DNA from: Tropicimonas isoalkanivorans
GTDB lineage: Bacteria; Pseudomonadota; Alphaproteobacteria; Rhodobacterales; Rhodobacteraceae
Assembly (NCBI RefSeq): GCF_900112335.1
Contig: NZ_FOLG01000012.1
Coordinates: 1 to 64,000 of the forward strand
DNA length: 64,000 nt
Direction of reading: 5' to 3'
A program made the translations under genes and the position numbers. Positions 42,422 to 51,584 of this stretch are shown here, in pieces. Each line of letters opens with the position of its first letter. Within the stretch, counting starts at the first letter, position 1. The notes under the pieces were generated by a model, which saw only the letters and a list, made by a program, of their open reading frames with translations, did no database searches and had not been told where the DNA came from.

Positions 42422-42490
42422 TCTTGTGTCGGAAAACATCCTCGGGGGGAGCGCGGCCCGATGGCCGCGCCGGGGGGCAGACAGCCCCCC
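42422..42490 (+). repeat. Two-hairpin extragenic element, copy D
   Basis: It starts 15 bp after the priA stop. Hairpin 1 is GCGCGGCC-CGAT-GGCCGCGC and hairpin 2 GGGGGGC-AGACA-GCCCCCC. The leading segment reads TCTTGTGTCGGAAAACAT, one base different from copies A and B. The convergent transporter gene ends 28 bp further. Confidence 0.8.
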
Positions 42491-42517
42491 GTCCGCCCGC
42501 GTTGCCGGCGCCTCCGC

Positions 42518-43582
42518 TCAGGCCGTGACCGTCGACGCGCCTTTCTGGTCCACCAGGTAATCCGTCGCCACCGCGCCGACCCACATACAGGTCAGCGCCA
42601 CCCAGGCCGTGCCGACGAAGATGGACGTGCCGGTGACGCCCGCGCCGATGGCGCAGCCTCCTGCCAGCATCCCGCCGAAGCCCATCGCCGCCGCGCCGAT
42701 CATCGAGCGCTGCATGTTGCCCGCCCCTTCAAACCCCTGCGCCTTCAACTCGCCCGAGACGGCAGCCGCCAGGAACGCGCCGAGGAAGACGCCGGGCACC
42801 AGGCCGATGTCGAATTCGAGCACCGTGTCGGGCACCAGGAAGAACATCAGCGTGTTGGCCGAGGGTCCGGTGAAAGTCGCGCTCTCGATCTGTATTGGCT
42901 CAAACGCCACCTGGGAGAGCGCGTACGTGAGTACCCAGCCGACCGCCACGGCGAAGCCGACGCCCGAGGCCATGAAGAGCTTGGCCACGCCCAGATTGTT
43001 GCGCATGGACAGGTGGATTGCCAGTGCTGCCAGCACGAGGCCGAGACCCAGCCCGGCGGCGGCGGGCAGGTGCGCCGCGGCCAGCACGTCGACGTTTCGC
43101 CCGCCCTCGGTGATCCAGAGCGAGGACAGCCCGTCGCGGATCGGCGACAGCCATCCATGCAGCGACATCTGCGCGACCACGGCGAAGACGAGCCCCGAGA
43201 CCAGCGACCGCAGGTTGCCCGTGGCCGCCAGCACCAGCAGCCGCCCCGAGCAGCCGCGCGCCAGCACCATGCCCATCCCGAACAGCAGCCCGCCGATGAT
43301 CGCGCCGGACCAGGTGCCCGGCACCGCCATCATCCGCGCGTCCTCCGCCCGCATCAGCCCCAGCATCTGCGCCGCCTGCACCCAGACCATAGCGGTGGAG
43401 AAGGTAAGCAGCCAGATCGACATGCGCGGACCCAGCACGCCGCGCGCGAATTCCACGGTCGCAGCCCGCAGGCAGAAATTCGAGCGCTGGGCGGCGACAC
43501 CGAACAGCATGCCGGTGATCAGCCCGAACAGGGCCGCCGTCGGCTCTTCGCCGATTCGCTCGACGATCGAGAGGATGTCCAT
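42518..43582 (-). CDS. YeeE/YedE family sulfur transporter
   Basis: 354 aa with about nine membrane spans. It is related to TsuA-type thiosulfate uptake proteins and PmpA/B. Conserved cysteines expected along the conduction path are in RSNFCLRAA, ARGCSGRLLVL and GGCAIGAGVTG. Specificity (thiosulfate or another sulfur compound) is inferred from the family. ATG 43582 has an AGGAA ribosome binding site; a TTG lies one codon earlier. It is divergent from an MFS gene across an AT-rich spacer. Confidence 0.88.
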   Translation of the reverse strand: MDILSIVERIGEEPTAALFGLITGMLFGVAAQRSNFCLRAATVEFARGVLGPRMSIWLLTFSTAMVWVQAAQMLGLMRAEDARMMAVPGTWSGAIIGGLLFGMGMVLARGCSGRLLVLAATGNLRSLVSGLVFAVVAQMSLHGWLSPIRDGLSSLWITEGGRNVDVLAAAHLPAAAGLGLGLVLAALAIHLSMRNNLGVAKLFMASGVGFAVAVGWVLTYALSQVAFEPIQIESATFTGPSANTLMFFLVPDTVLEFDIGLVPGVFLGAFLAAAVSGELKAQGFEGAGNMQRSMIGAAAMGFGGMLAGGCAIGAGVTGTSIFVGTAWVALTCMWVGAVATDYLVDQKGASTVTA

Positions 43583-43585
43583 CAA

Positions 43586-43746
43586 TGTTCCTCGTGCGTG
43601 TTCTATTCAGATATTTGCATGATATGTGCCGTAGCGGAAACCGCTCCGCCTTGATCTGGATCAGCAGACCGTCCCGCGCCCCACCTGTGAGCACATGCAC
43701 GCTCAAGCCCCTTCCCAAGTGCCTGCCTTGGAGCTAATGGCCGATC
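43586..43746. promoter_or_regulatory. AT-rich divergent promoter region
   Basis: 161 bp between the YeeE/YedE gene and the MFS gene. The segment 43601-43625 (TTCTATTCAGATATTTGCAT followed by GATAT) is strikingly AT-rich. It includes ATTC-N8-GCAT, one base off the ATTC-N8-GAAT I recall for the sulfide-sensing repressor SqrR, and an ATAT inverted repeat. Weak evidence for a sulfur-responsive operator. Confidence 0.3.
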
Positions 43747-44982
43747 ATGCGTACTCTTCCGCTCTCCGAAGCTCGGGTTCAGCCGGTCTGGCGCCGCCCC
43801 GTCGTGCTCCTGTTCGTAATGGCCGCGGCCATGCCGATCTCCTTCGCCACGTGGTCGGCGCTGCTGAACAACTTCGTCATCGAAGTCGCGAACTTCGACG
43901 GCTCCGACATCGGCTGGCTCCACACGGTGCGGGAGATCCCGGGCTTTCTGGCCATCGGTGTCATTCTTCTGATCCGGTTCATGCGGGAACAGGTTTTGGG
44001 GCTGGTCTCGCTGATACTGCTGGGCGTGGCGACCGCGCTGACGGCGTGGTTTCCGAATTTGGCTGGCATCCTGACCATCACCATGCTCAGTTCGATCGGC
44101 TTTCACTACTACGAGACCGTCAATCAGTCGCTCCAGCTCCAGTGGCTGGACAAGGCGCGGGCGCCTAGGGTGCTGGGCTGGTTGCTGGCCACCGGGTCGG
44201 CGGCGACGCTCGTCGCCTACGGGCTGATCGTCGTGACATGGCGCGCCTACGATCTCCAGTTCAACACGGTCTACATGACGGCGGGCCTCGTGACGGCGAC
44301 GGTCGCCGTTCTGTGCCTCGCGTTCTTCCCGCAGTTCGAATCGCCCACACCGCAGGTGAAGACCTTCGTTTTGCGCCGTCGTTACTGGCTCTACTACGCG
44401 CTGCAATTCATGGCCGGCGCCCGGCGGCAGATCTTTGTCGTGTTCGCGGGGTTCATGATGGTGGAGCGTTTCGGGTTCGACGTGCACCAGGTGACCGGCC
44501 TCTTCATGTTCACGCTGGTGGCGAACATGGCGATCGCGCCGCTGATCGGTTCGGCCGTGTCCCGATTTGGTGAAAGGCGCGCGCTGATTTTCGAATACGC
44601 CGGTCTCGCGCTGATCTTTGCCGCTTATGGCGGGATCTACCTGTTTGGCTGGGGCGTGGTGCTGGCAGCGGGGCTTTACGTGCTCGATCACATCTTTTTC
44701 GGTCTGGCGCTGGCGCTCAAAACCTACTTCCAGAAGATCGGCGATCCGGCGGACATGGCGCCCACGGCTGCCGTCGCTTTCACGATCAATCACATCGCCG
44801 CGGTCTTCCTGCCCGCCTCGCTGGGGTATCTCTGGCTGGTCGCGCCCCAGGCCGTCTTCGTGCTGGCCGCCGGCATGGCTTGCGTTTCCCTGGGCTTGGC
44901 CCTGCTGATCCCGCGCCATCCGAGCCCCGGCAACGAAACCGTCTTCGCCCGCCTTCGCCCGGCCTCCGCGCCGGCGGAGTGA
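43747..44982 (+). CDS. MFS transporter
   Basis: 411 aa with twelve predicted membrane spans in two six-span halves, typical of the major facilitator superfamily. The substrate cannot be assigned. Features include DGSDIGWLHTVREIPGF in the first half and the loop AVSRFGERRALIFEY between spans 8 and 9. It is divergent from the YeeE/YedE transporter and 66 bp before msrA, so a shared regulation is possible but unproved. Confidence 0.85.
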   Translation: MRTLPLSEARVQPVWRRPVVLLFVMAAAMPISFATWSALLNNFVIEVANFDGSDIGWLHTVREIPGFLAIGVILLIRFMREQVLGLVSLILLGVATALTAWFPNLAGILTITMLSSIGFHYYETVNQSLQLQWLDKARAPRVLGWLLATGSAATLVAYGLIVVTWRAYDLQFNTVYMTAGLVTATVAVLCLAFFPQFESPTPQVKTFVLRRRYWLYYALQFMAGARRQIFVVFAGFMMVERFGFDVHQVTGLFMFTLVANMAIAPLIGSAVSRFGERRALIFEYAGLALIFAAYGGIYLFGWGVVLAAGLYVLDHIFFGLALALKTYFQKIGDPADMAPTAAVAFTINHIAAVFLPASLGYLWLVAPQAVFVLAAGMACVSLGLALLIPRHPSPGNETVFARLRPASAPAE

Positions 44983-45048
44983 GCGCCCAACTGGACCGAA
45001 GCGCGGCTCGCCCCCATATCTGTCGAAACCGGCAGAAGGAGACGCTGC

Positions 45049-45711
45049 ATGTTCCTGTTCAAGCGCGACAAGATGGAAATGGTTCGCCCCGAAGACGCTT
45101 TGCCCGGCCGCCCCGACCCCATTCCGACGGCCACCACCCACTTTGTTTTCGACCGTCCCCTGACGGCGGAGGTGCCCGACGGGCTCGAGGTGGCGATCTT
45201 CGGCATGGGGTGCTTCTGGGGTGTCGAGCGTCTGTTCTGGAAGCTCGATGGGGTTTGGCTCACGATGGCGGGTTACGCCGGCGGCACCACGCCCAACCCG
45301 ACCTACGAGGAGACCTGCACTGCCAAGACCGGCCATACGGAGGCGGTTCGCGTGGTCTTCGACCCGGAGGTGATCTCCTACGATGCGCTCCTGCGTGTGT
45401 TCTGGGAGGGCCATGACCCGACGCAGGGGATGCGGCAGGGCAACGACCTCGGAACCCAGTACCGCTCCGCGATCTATACCACCACACCGGAGCAGCACGC
45501 CGCCGCCCTCGCCAGCCGGGACGCCTACCAGGCCGCCCTGTCGGCCGCCGGACGCGGCGCGATCACGACGGAGATCGCCGACGCGGGGGCGTTCTACTTC
45601 GCTGAGGACTATCATCAACAGTACCTTGCGAAAAATCCTGCGGGATATTGCGGAATCGGTGGAACCGGGGTCACCTGCCCCGTGGGTACGGGCATCGCGC
45701 CCGGGGAGTGA
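45049..45711 (+). CDS. msrA: Peptide-methionine (S)-S-oxide reductase
   Basis: 220 aa. It repairs oxidised methionine. The catalytic cysteine is in [13 protein letters not shown] (about residue 50). [19 protein letters not shown] and [11 protein letters not shown] are family signatures. Resolving cysteines may be those in the C-terminal [15 protein letters not shown] 45049 follows GAAGGAGA. The stop directly abuts the GTG of the next gene. Confidence 0.97.
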   Translation: MFLFKRDKMEMVRPEDALPGRPDPIPTATTHFVFDRPLTAEVPDGLEVAIFGMGCFWGVERLFWKLDGVWLTMAGYAGGTTPNPTYEETCTAKTGHTEAVRVVFDPEVISYDALLRVFWEGHDPTQGMRQGNDLGTQYRSAIYTTTPEQHAAALASRDAYQAALSAAGRGAITTEIADAGAFYFAEDYHQQYLAKNPAGYCGIGGTGVTCPVGTGIAPGE

Positions 45712-46275
45712 GTGCAGGGAGCGTTGGCGGGGCATCGCATCCACATATTCGGGGCCAGCGGGGCCGGAACTTCCACGCTCGGGCGGGCGCTGGCAACGGT
45801 CTTGGCATCCCAGCATTTCGATGTGGACGATTTCTACTGGCGCCCCACCGACCCGCCGTTTCGTGCCAAACGCTCGATCCCGGAACGCCGTGCCCTGATG
45901 GAGGCCGTGTTCCTGCCCCGGCGGGACTGGGTTCTTTCCGGCTCGGTGGATAGCTGGAGCGAGGGCATCGACGACCGTTTCACCCTGGCGATCTTCCTCG
46001 ATCTGGACATCGAGACCCGCCTCGCCCGCCTGCGCGCGCGCGAGGCGTTGCGCCTGAAAGGGGCCTCGCGGGACGCTGCGGAGGAAATGGCGGCCTTCCT
46101 CGAATGGGCGGCCGCCTATGACGACGGCCTGCTTCCGGGGCGGAACCGTGCGCGGCACGAGACCTGGGCCAGCGAACTGGCCTGCCCCGTACTGCGGCTG
46201 AATTCCGCCCCGCCGGTCGAGGTGCTGGTGGGGCGTGTCCTGGCGTCTCTTGACGCCGGTCGCCAGCTGGCCTAG
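45712..46275 (+). CDS. Adenylate-kinase-like P-loop protein, Walker A Lys absent
   Basis: 187 aa. HIFGASGAGTSTLGRALA (about residues 10-27) is a P-loop in which the usual lysine of GxxxxGK[ST] is threonine. I recall GASGSGTTTL in relatives annotated as adenylate kinase or topology-modulation-like proteins, so this may be a family trait. The aspartate pair in DVDDFYW and ETRLARLRARE (lid-like arginines) fit a small-molecule kinase fold. The GTG start directly follows the msrA stop. Substrate unknown. Confidence 0.78.
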   Translation: MQGALAGHRIHIFGASGAGTSTLGRALATVLASQHFDVDDFYWRPTDPPFRAKRSIPERRALMEAVFLPRRDWVLSGSVDSWSEGIDDRFTLAIFLDLDIETRLARLRAREALRLKGASRDAAEEMAAFLEWAAAYDDGLLPGRNRARHETWASELACPVLRLNSAPPVEVLVGRVLASLDAGRQLA

Positions 46276-46364
46276 CCGCCGGGATGGCCGCTGCGGTCAG
46301 GCAAGTGCCCCGCCTGCCCCCCGCCGCCCCTGCATCCGTTACCCGTCCGCCGGAGGATCCCGCC

Positions 46365-47237
46365 ATGCCGACCTATACCGCCCTGACCACGCTCGCCGGA
46401 AAGGAGCCGGCCGAGACGCTCGGCGCGGCCATGGAGCGGCTGGAGCCGGAACCCACGGGCATCGGCGTCTTCGAGATGGAGGACGGATCGGGCCTGTGGG
46501 AGGTCGGCGGCTATTTCCTGGAACCGCCGGACGAGACCGCGCTGGCGCTGCTGGCCGCGGCATATGGCGCAAGCGACTTCGCCATTTCCGAGCTGCCCGA
46601 GGTCGACTGGGTCGCCAAGGTCAAGCGCGAACTCGCGCCAGTGCGGGCGGGGCGGTTCTTCGTCTACGGCAGTCACGATGCCGACACGGTTCCCGAAGGG
46701 TGCGAACCGCTGCTGATCGAGGCCGCCATGGCCTTTGGCACCGGTCACCACGGCACCACGCAGGGGTGTCTGCGCGCGCTGGATCGTCTGGTGACGGCCG
46801 GCGAAACGCCCCTGCCAGTGGCCGACATCGGTTGCGGCACCGCGGTGCTGGCCATGGCCGCCGCCCGCGTCTGGCCCGGCACCATGATTGCCTCGGACAT
46901 CGACCCCGTCGCGGTGGACGTGGCCCGGGCCAATGCGGACGCCAACGGACTGGCCGACCGGCTGCTATGCGTTGAGGCCACAGGCTTCGGGCACCCGGAC
47001 ATCAACGCAGCAGGACCGTTCGGCCTCATCTTCGCCAATATCCTCAAGGCACCGCTGATTGCGCTGGCCTCGGACCTGTCGAACGCCCTGAAGCATGGCG
47101 GTTACGCGATTCTCAGCGGCCTGCTGAACGATCAGGCCGACGAGGTGGTGGCGACCTATGCCGCACACGGGCTGATTGTCCATGAACGGGAAGAAATCGG
47201 CGATTGGTCGACGCTCTGTTTGCGTAAAAACTTATAG
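46365..47237 (+). CDS. prmA: Ribosomal protein L11 methyltransferase
   Basis: 290 aa. SAM-dependent methylation of ribosomal protein L11. The C-terminal Rossmann methyltransferase domain has AFGTGHHGTT, ADIGCGTAVLAMAAARVWP, ASDIDPVAV and FANILKAPL, all PrmA signatures. The N-terminal L11-recognition domain is about residues 1-110. ATG 46365 follows GGAGGA. Confidence 0.95.
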   Translation: MPTYTALTTLAGKEPAETLGAAMERLEPEPTGIGVFEMEDGSGLWEVGGYFLEPPDETALALLAAAYGASDFAISELPEVDWVAKVKRELAPVRAGRFFVYGSHDADTVPEGCEPLLIEAAMAFGTGHHGTTQGCLRALDRLVTAGETPLPVADIGCGTAVLAMAAARVWPGTMIASDIDPVAVDVARANADANGLADRLLCVEATGFGHPDINAAGPFGLIFANILKAPLIALASDLSNALKHGGYAILSGLLNDQADEVVATYAAHGLIVHEREEIGDWSTLCLRKNL

Positions 47238-47243
47238 ATTATA

Positions 47244-47263
47244 CCGAATTAAGCCATATTCGG
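47244..47263. repeat. Small AT-rich inverted repeat
   Basis: CCGAAT and ATTCGG flank an 8-base loop, 6 bp after the prmA stop and before the next small gene. No T run follows. It might be a weak terminator or an operator for the downstream gene. Confidence 0.35.
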
Positions 47264-47315
47264 CCCCTATCCTGAAGGCTGTCGTAGTATCCAGCAAAGG
47301 GATTTGGACGCTGTC

Positions 47316-47663
47316 ATGAGCGATTCCCATTTTAAAGAGTTTTTTGGACGTCTCGAGCGTATCGACAAGATTCACCGCAGCGGCGGCGGTTTCGAAGCCG
47401 ATGGAACCCTCGGGCAATCTCACTACACCCGCGAGCGCGCGCGCCGCGCCCGACGCGCTGGGCTGCGGCCGGCCCTCCTGGTTGTCCTGTTCATGGTGGT
47501 TCTCAAGGGGTTCTTGCTCGCCTCGCAAGGCGAGGAGGTCTATCGCGCGAAGCTGTCGGCCCTCAGATCTGGATCCGTGATCGAAATGGCCGGTGCCTAT
47601 GTCATGGCACAGGACCCGATCAGCAATGTCATTGCCGTATGGGTCAAGCCGCTGGTCGACTGA
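47316..47663 (+). CDS. Small single-span membrane protein, function unknown
   Basis: 115 aa. A charged N-terminus (about residues 1-50, with RERARRARRAG just before the membrane) is followed by one hydrophobic span (ALLVVLFMVVLKGFLLAS, about 53-70) and a short C-terminal part. The positive-inside rule puts the N-terminus in the cytoplasm. I recognise no family. A TTG four codons upstream (47304) is an alternative start nearer an AAAGGGA ribosome binding site. It lies between prmA and ruvC without obvious linkage to either. Confidence 0.7.
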   Translation: MSDSHFKEFFGRLERIDKIHRSGGGFEADGTLGQSHYTRERARRARRAGLRPALLVVLFMVVLKGFLLASQGEEVYRAKLSALRSGSVIEMAGAYVMAQDPISNVIAVWVKPLVD

Positions 47664-47865
47664 CACCCGCGTACTGCCCGCCGACGCTTCTGAACCTGAC
47701 GTTCCCTGGCAGACAGGGCGCGCCGTTTCGTCTTCCGGTGCGTCGAAAATGGGCATCTCCCACAGAGACGATCATCGGCCGCGACGAATGGCGTTGGCCG
47801 ATGTTCGCTTTTCGTGCTAACCGGAGGAAAAGCCGGAAAACGGACACAGGCAGAAAGGCAAAACC

Positions 47866-48369
47866 ATGCGAGTCATCGGCATCGATCCGGGCCTTCGCAC
47901 CCTGGGCTGGGGCGTGATCGAGGTCGCGGGGTCGCGGCTTTCCCATGTGGCGAACGGGCTGTGCTGCTCTTCCGGAACGGACCTGGGCGCGCGCCTGCTC
48001 TCCCTGCATGACCAACTGACCGACATTGTCTCCCGCTTCGCCCCGACGGCGGCGGCGGTGGAGCAGACCTTCGTCAACCGCGACGGGGCTGGCACGCTGA
48101 AGCTTGGGCAGGCCCGCGGAATTGCCATGCTGGTGCCGGCGCAGGCAGGACTGCCGATCGGGGAATACGCCCCCAACGCTGTGAAAAAGGCCATTGTTGG
48201 TGTGGGCCATGCCGACAAGATGCAGATCGCGCACATGATGGGCGTGCATTTCCCCGGGGTCGAACTGGCCGGTCCCGACGCCGCCGACGCGCTTGCCATC
48301 GCCGTCTGCCACGCCCACCACCTGCAATCGGCCGGCCGCCTGCAGGCCGCCATCGCGAGGGCGTCATGA
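47866..48369 (+). CDS. ruvC: Holliday junction endonuclease RuvC
   Basis: 167 aa. It cleaves Holliday junctions. The RNase H-like fold starts with [12 protein letters not shown] (first catalytic aspartate). [10 protein letters not shown] carries the glutamate and [16 protein letters not shown] the last aspartates. First gene of ruvC-ruvA-ruvB. The stop overlaps the ruvA start (ATGA). Confidence 0.98.
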   Translation: MRVIGIDPGLRTLGWGVIEVAGSRLSHVANGLCCSSGTDLGARLLSLHDQLTDIVSRFAPTAAAVEQTFVNRDGAGTLKLGQARGIAMLVPAQAGLPIGEYAPNAVKKAIVGVGHADKMQIAHMMGVHFPGVELAGPDAADALAIAVCHAHHLQSAGRLQAAIARAS

Positions 48370-49028
48370 TCGGGCGGCTCGCCGGGCGGATCGACTATCG
48401 CGGTCCCGACCATGTTCTGCTGGTCGTGAGCGGGGTCGGCTACATCGTGCATGTGTCCGACCGAACGCTCATGTCGCTGCCCGCCACGGGTGAATTCGCC
48501 GCGCTCTACACGGACCTCGTGGTACGCGAGGATCTGCTCCAGCTCTTCGGTTTCCCCACCTTGCAGGAGAAGGAGTGGCACCGGCTGCTCACCTCCGTCC
48601 AGGGGATCGGCGCGAAGGCCAGCATGGCAATTCTCGGCGCGCTGGGGCCGGACGGAACCAGCCGCGCCATCGCGTTGGGCGACTGGACGGCCATCCGCGC
48701 CGCCCCCGGCGTCGGCCCGAAGCTCGCACAACGCGTCGTCAACGAGCTGAAGGACAAGGCGCCGGCGGTCATGGCGATGGCCGGCGCGCTGGCGGACGTT
48801 GTGGAACCGGATGCGCCCGGCTCCGACACCCGCCCAGCTCGGCAGCCACGCCCGACCCCGGCGGCCGCGCCGGCCGCGCAGTCCGAAGCGCTTTCCGCGC
48901 TGATCAACCTGGGCTACCAGCAGGGAGAAGCCGCTGCCGCCGTGGCCGAAGCCCGCGCCGAGGACCCGGAGGCCGAGACCGCCGCGCTGATCCGTTCGGC
49001 TCTCAGAAAGCTCGCGCCGAAAGGATGA
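48366..49028 (+). CDS. ruvA: Holliday junction helicase subunit RuvA
   Basis: 220 aa. It binds the four-way junction and loads Ruv[14 protein letters not shown] begins the OB-fold domain. The helix-hairpin-helix segments are [14 protein letters not shown] and [20 protein letters not shown] flexible Ala/Pro linker leads to the C-terminal RuvB-binding domain ([15 protein letters not shown]). It is coupled to ruvC. Repeat copy E separates it from ruvB. Confidence 0.98.
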   Translation: MIGRLAGRIDYRGPDHVLLVVSGVGYIVHVSDRTLMSLPATGEFAALYTDLVVREDLLQLFGFPTLQEKEWHRLLTSVQGIGAKASMAILGALGPDGTSRAIALGDWTAIRAAPGVGPKLAQRVVNELKDKAPAVMAMAGALADVVEPDAPGSDTRPARQPRPTPAAAPAAQSEALSALINLGYQQGEAAAAVAEARAEDPEAETAALIRSALRKLAPKG

Positions 49029-49036
49029 CCATGGGC

Positions 49037-49099
49037 CTTCTTGTTGGTGAAACTACCCTCGGGGGGGCGCCGCAAGGCGCGGGGGGCAGACGGCCCCCC
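49037..49099 (+). repeat. Two-hairpin extragenic element, copy E (inside ruv operon)
   Basis: It begins 8 bp after the ruvA stop and ends 35 bp before the ruvB ATG. Hairpin 1 is GCGCC-GCAA-GGCGC with a GNRA tetraloop. Hairpin 2 is GGGGGGC-AGACG-GCCCCCC, adjusted for a slightly different loop. The leading part reads CTTCTTGTTGGTGAAACTAC, more diverged. Its place within an operon shows the element need not be a full terminator. Confidence 0.78.
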
Positions 49100-49134
49100 T
49101 CCACCAGGGACACACGCGCCTCCGGAGCCCACCC

Positions 49135-50166
49135 ATGACAGACCCCGACCCCATCTTGCGTGCCGACGCGCAGCCCGAGGACGGCGGTGAAGACCGCGCG
49201 CTCCGGCCGCAAACGCTGCATGACTTCATCGGCGAGGCCGAAGCACGCGCCAATCTGGCCGTCTTCGTGGAAAGCGCGCGCCGACGGGGCGAGGCGATGG
49301 ACCACACGCTGTTCCATGGCCCCCCAGGCCTGGGGAAAACGACGCTCGCCCAGATCGTCGCGCGGGAACTGGGGGTCAATTTCCGCATGACCTCCGGCCC
49401 GGTGCTCGCCCGGCCGGGTGATCTTGCCGCGATTCTGACCAACCTCGAGGCGCGCGACGTGCTCTTCATCGACGAGATCCACCGCCTGAATCCGGTGGTG
49501 GAGGAGGTGCTGTATCCGGCGCTGGAGGATTTCGAGCTGGATCTGGTGATCGGCGAAGGGCCGGCGGCGCGGACGGTGCGGATCGAGTTGCAGCCCTTCA
49601 CCCTCGTGGGCGCGACCACCCGGCTCGGCCTCCTGACGACGCCCCTGCGCGACCGCTTCGGCATCCCGACACGCCTGCAGTTCTATACCGTCGACGAGCT
49701 ACATGAGATTGTCAGCCGCAATGCGCGCCTGCTGGGCCTGCCGGCGGAGCCGGAGGGTACCCGCGAAATTGCCGCGCGCTCCCGCGGCACACCGCGCATC
49801 GCCGGGCGGCTGTTGCGCCGCGTGGTCGATTTTGCGCTGGTGGAGGGCGACGGCCGGCTGACGCGCGCACTGGCCGACAGCGCCTTGACACGGTTGGGGG
49901 TGGACAGGCTGGGGCTGGACGCAGCCGACCGGCGCTACCTGCGGCTGATCGCGGAGAACTATGGCGGCGGTCCGGTGGGCGTGGAGACGATGTCGGCCGC
50001 GCTCAGCGAAAGCCGGGACGCATTGGAGGAAGTGATCGAGCCGTTCTTACTGCAACAGGGCCTGATCCAGCGCACGCCGCGCGGGCGGATGCTGGCGCAC
50101 AAGGCGTGGGCGCATCTTGGCCTGCCGGTGCCGCAAAGCCCGGGGCAGGGGACGCTGTTCGGTTGA
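49135..50166 (+). CDS. ruvB: Holliday junction branch-migration helicase RuvB
   Basis: 343 aa AAA+ motor that drives branch migration with RuvA. Walker A is in [13 protein letters not shown], Walker B in [11 protein letters not shown]. Sensor and arginine-finger segments [18 protein letters not shown] and the C-terminal winged helix ([17 protein letters not shown]) follow. ATG 49135 is the only well-placed start, after repeat copy E. Confidence 0.98.
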   Translation: MTDPDPILRADAQPEDGGEDRALRPQTLHDFIGEAEARANLAVFVESARRRGEAMDHTLFHGPPGLGKTTLAQIVARELGVNFRMTSGPVLARPGDLAAILTNLEARDVLFIDEIHRLNPVVEEVLYPALEDFELDLVIGEGPAARTVRIELQPFTLVGATTRLGLLTTPLRDRFGIPTRLQFYTVDELHEIVSRNARLLGLPAEPEGTREIAARSRGTPRIAGRLLRRVVDFALVEGDGRLTRALADSALTRLGVDRLGLDAADRRYLRLIAENYGGGPVGVETMSAALSESRDALEEVIEPFLLQQGLIQRTPRGRMLAHKAWAHLGLPVPQSPGQGTLFG

Positions 50167-50188
50167 CTGCGCCTGCGGCAGGCGGGGA

Positions 50189-50250
50189 GGGGGCATTCTG
50201 CCCCCGCGCCTCGCGGCGCTCCCCCTGAGGGTATTTGCGCCAACAAGAAG
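50189..50250 (-). repeat. Two-hairpin extragenic element, copy F
   Basis: It lies 22 bp after the ruvB stop but points the opposite way, with no minus-strand gene upstream of it. Hairpin 1 is GCGCC-GCGA-GGCGC with a GNRA tetraloop, hairpin 2 GGGGGC-AGAAT-GCCCCC (stem altered on both sides by one pair). Leading sequence CTTCTTGTTGGCGCAAATAC resembles copy E. Confidence 0.75.
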
Positions 50251-50336
50251 CACTGGTGCGTTCTGCTGGCGTGGGGATCTTGCGGATGCGGGGCGATCCG
50301 CATAGCCCGCAGGCGGGACCATGGGGAGGCTGGCCG

Positions 50337-50729
50337 ATGCCGCATTTGCACACGCTTCGCGTCTATTACGAAGACACCGATATGGCGGGGATCGTCTATT
50401 ACGCGAACTACCTGAAATTCATCGAACGGGGCCGGTCGGAATGGGTGCGCGCGATCGGCGTGGATCAGGCGGCGCTGAAGGAGGAGTGGGGGATCGTTTT
50501 CGTCGTGCGGCGGGTCGAGGCGGACTTCCTGTCTCCGGCGAAAATGGACGATGTGCTGACCGTCGAGACGGTGCTGGCGCAGAGCCGCGGGGCGAGTTTC
50601 GTGATGGATCAACGCATTCTGCGGGGAGAGGCGGTGTTGTTCACGGCGCGTGTCGTGGTCGCGACGATGTCGACCGGGGGCAGGCCGGTGCGGTTGCCGG
50701 CGGACCTGCGGTCGCGGATGGCCGGCTGA
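50337..50729 (+). CDS. ybgC: Tol-Pal associated acyl-CoA thioesterase
   Basis: 130 aa hot-dog fold thioesterase. RVYYEDTDMAGIVYYANYLKFIERGRSEW carries the catalytic aspartate of the 4-hydroxybenzoyl-CoA thioesterase type. It is the usual first gene of the tol-pal cluster, thought to act in phospholipid or acyl-carrier metabolism. ATG 50337 has a GGGGAGG ribosome binding site. An ATG at 50286 would add 17 residues without family similarity. Confidence 0.92.
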   Translation: MPHLHTLRVYYEDTDMAGIVYYANYLKFIERGRSEWVRAIGVDQAALKEEWGIVFVVRRVEADFLSPAKMDDVLTVETVLAQSRGASFVMDQRILRGEAVLFTARVVVATMSTGGRPVRLPADLRSRMAG

Positions 50730-50885
50730 GGCGGCGGATATCCGCGCACGATTCGACCCGGTGGGCAGCGCGTGGGGCAATCGAACCGGCGGTGCGCCTT
50801 CGTGTTGGCCTTTCCCGATCAATGGGGATAAATTGCGGCCCAAACCCTGACGCCGACAGAGCGGCGCGCAACACGAGCAGGCAGT

Positions 50886-51581
50886 ATGGATCCCTCGACC
50901 CTCCCCCTCGGCACGGAGATGGATTTTTCCATGTGGGCGCTCTTCGCCCGTGCCACCTTTACGGTGAAATTGGTGATGCTGATGCTGATCCTGGCATCCT
51001 TCTGGGGCTGGGCGATCATCATTCAGAAGCACATTAGCTATCGGCTTGCACGGCGCCAGGCGCATGCGTTCGATTCGAGATTCTGGTCGGGCGAGCCGCT
51101 CGATGAGCTTTTCGACGAGGTCGGGCAGGACCCGAGCAGCCCGTCGGAGCGGATTTTTTCGGCGGGAATGATCGAGTGGCGCCGGTCGCACAGGGAGGAC
51201 GGCGGGCTGATTGCCGGCGCGCATGCGCGGATTGACCGGTCCATGGATGTGGCCATCGCCAAGGAGGCGGAGGATCTGAACCGTGGTCTTGGCTTTCTGG
51301 CCACGACGGGGTCCACCGCGCCGTTTGTCGGCCTGTTCGGAACGGTCTGGGGGATCAAGAACGCCTTCGAGGAGATCGCGATCGCGCAGAACACGAACCT
51401 CGCGGTTGTCGCGCCGGGCATTTCGGAAGCGCTGGTGGCCACCGCGCTCGGCTTGCTCGCGGCTATCCCGGCGGTGATCTTCTACAACAAGCTCAGTTCG
51501 GACAGCGATCACATTGTCGGCGGCTACGAGAGCTTTGCCGACGAGTTTTCGACGATCCTGTCCCGCCAACTGGATTCCTGA
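50886..51581 (+). CDS. tolQ: Tol-Pal proton-channel subunit TolQ
   Basis: 231 aa inner-membrane protein with three spans (about residues 22-42, 135-157 and 170-195). With TolR it forms the proton-driven motor that energises TolA for outer-membrane constriction at division. TGSTAPFVGLFGTVWGI and the following GISEALVATALGLLAAIPAV are the ExbB/TolQ signatures. It lies 3 bp before tolR. Confidence 0.97.
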   Translation: MDPSTLPLGTEMDFSMWALFARATFTVKLVMLMLILASFWGWAIIIQKHISYRLARRQAHAFDSRFWSGEPLDELFDEVGQDPSSPSERIFSAGMIEWRRSHREDGGLIAGAHARIDRSMDVAIAKEAEDLNRGLGFLATTGSTAPFVGLFGTVWGIKNAFEEIAIAQNTNLAVVAPGISEALVATALGLLAAIPAVIFYNKLSSDSDHIVGGYESFADEFSTILSRQLDS

Positions 51582-51584
51582 GCC

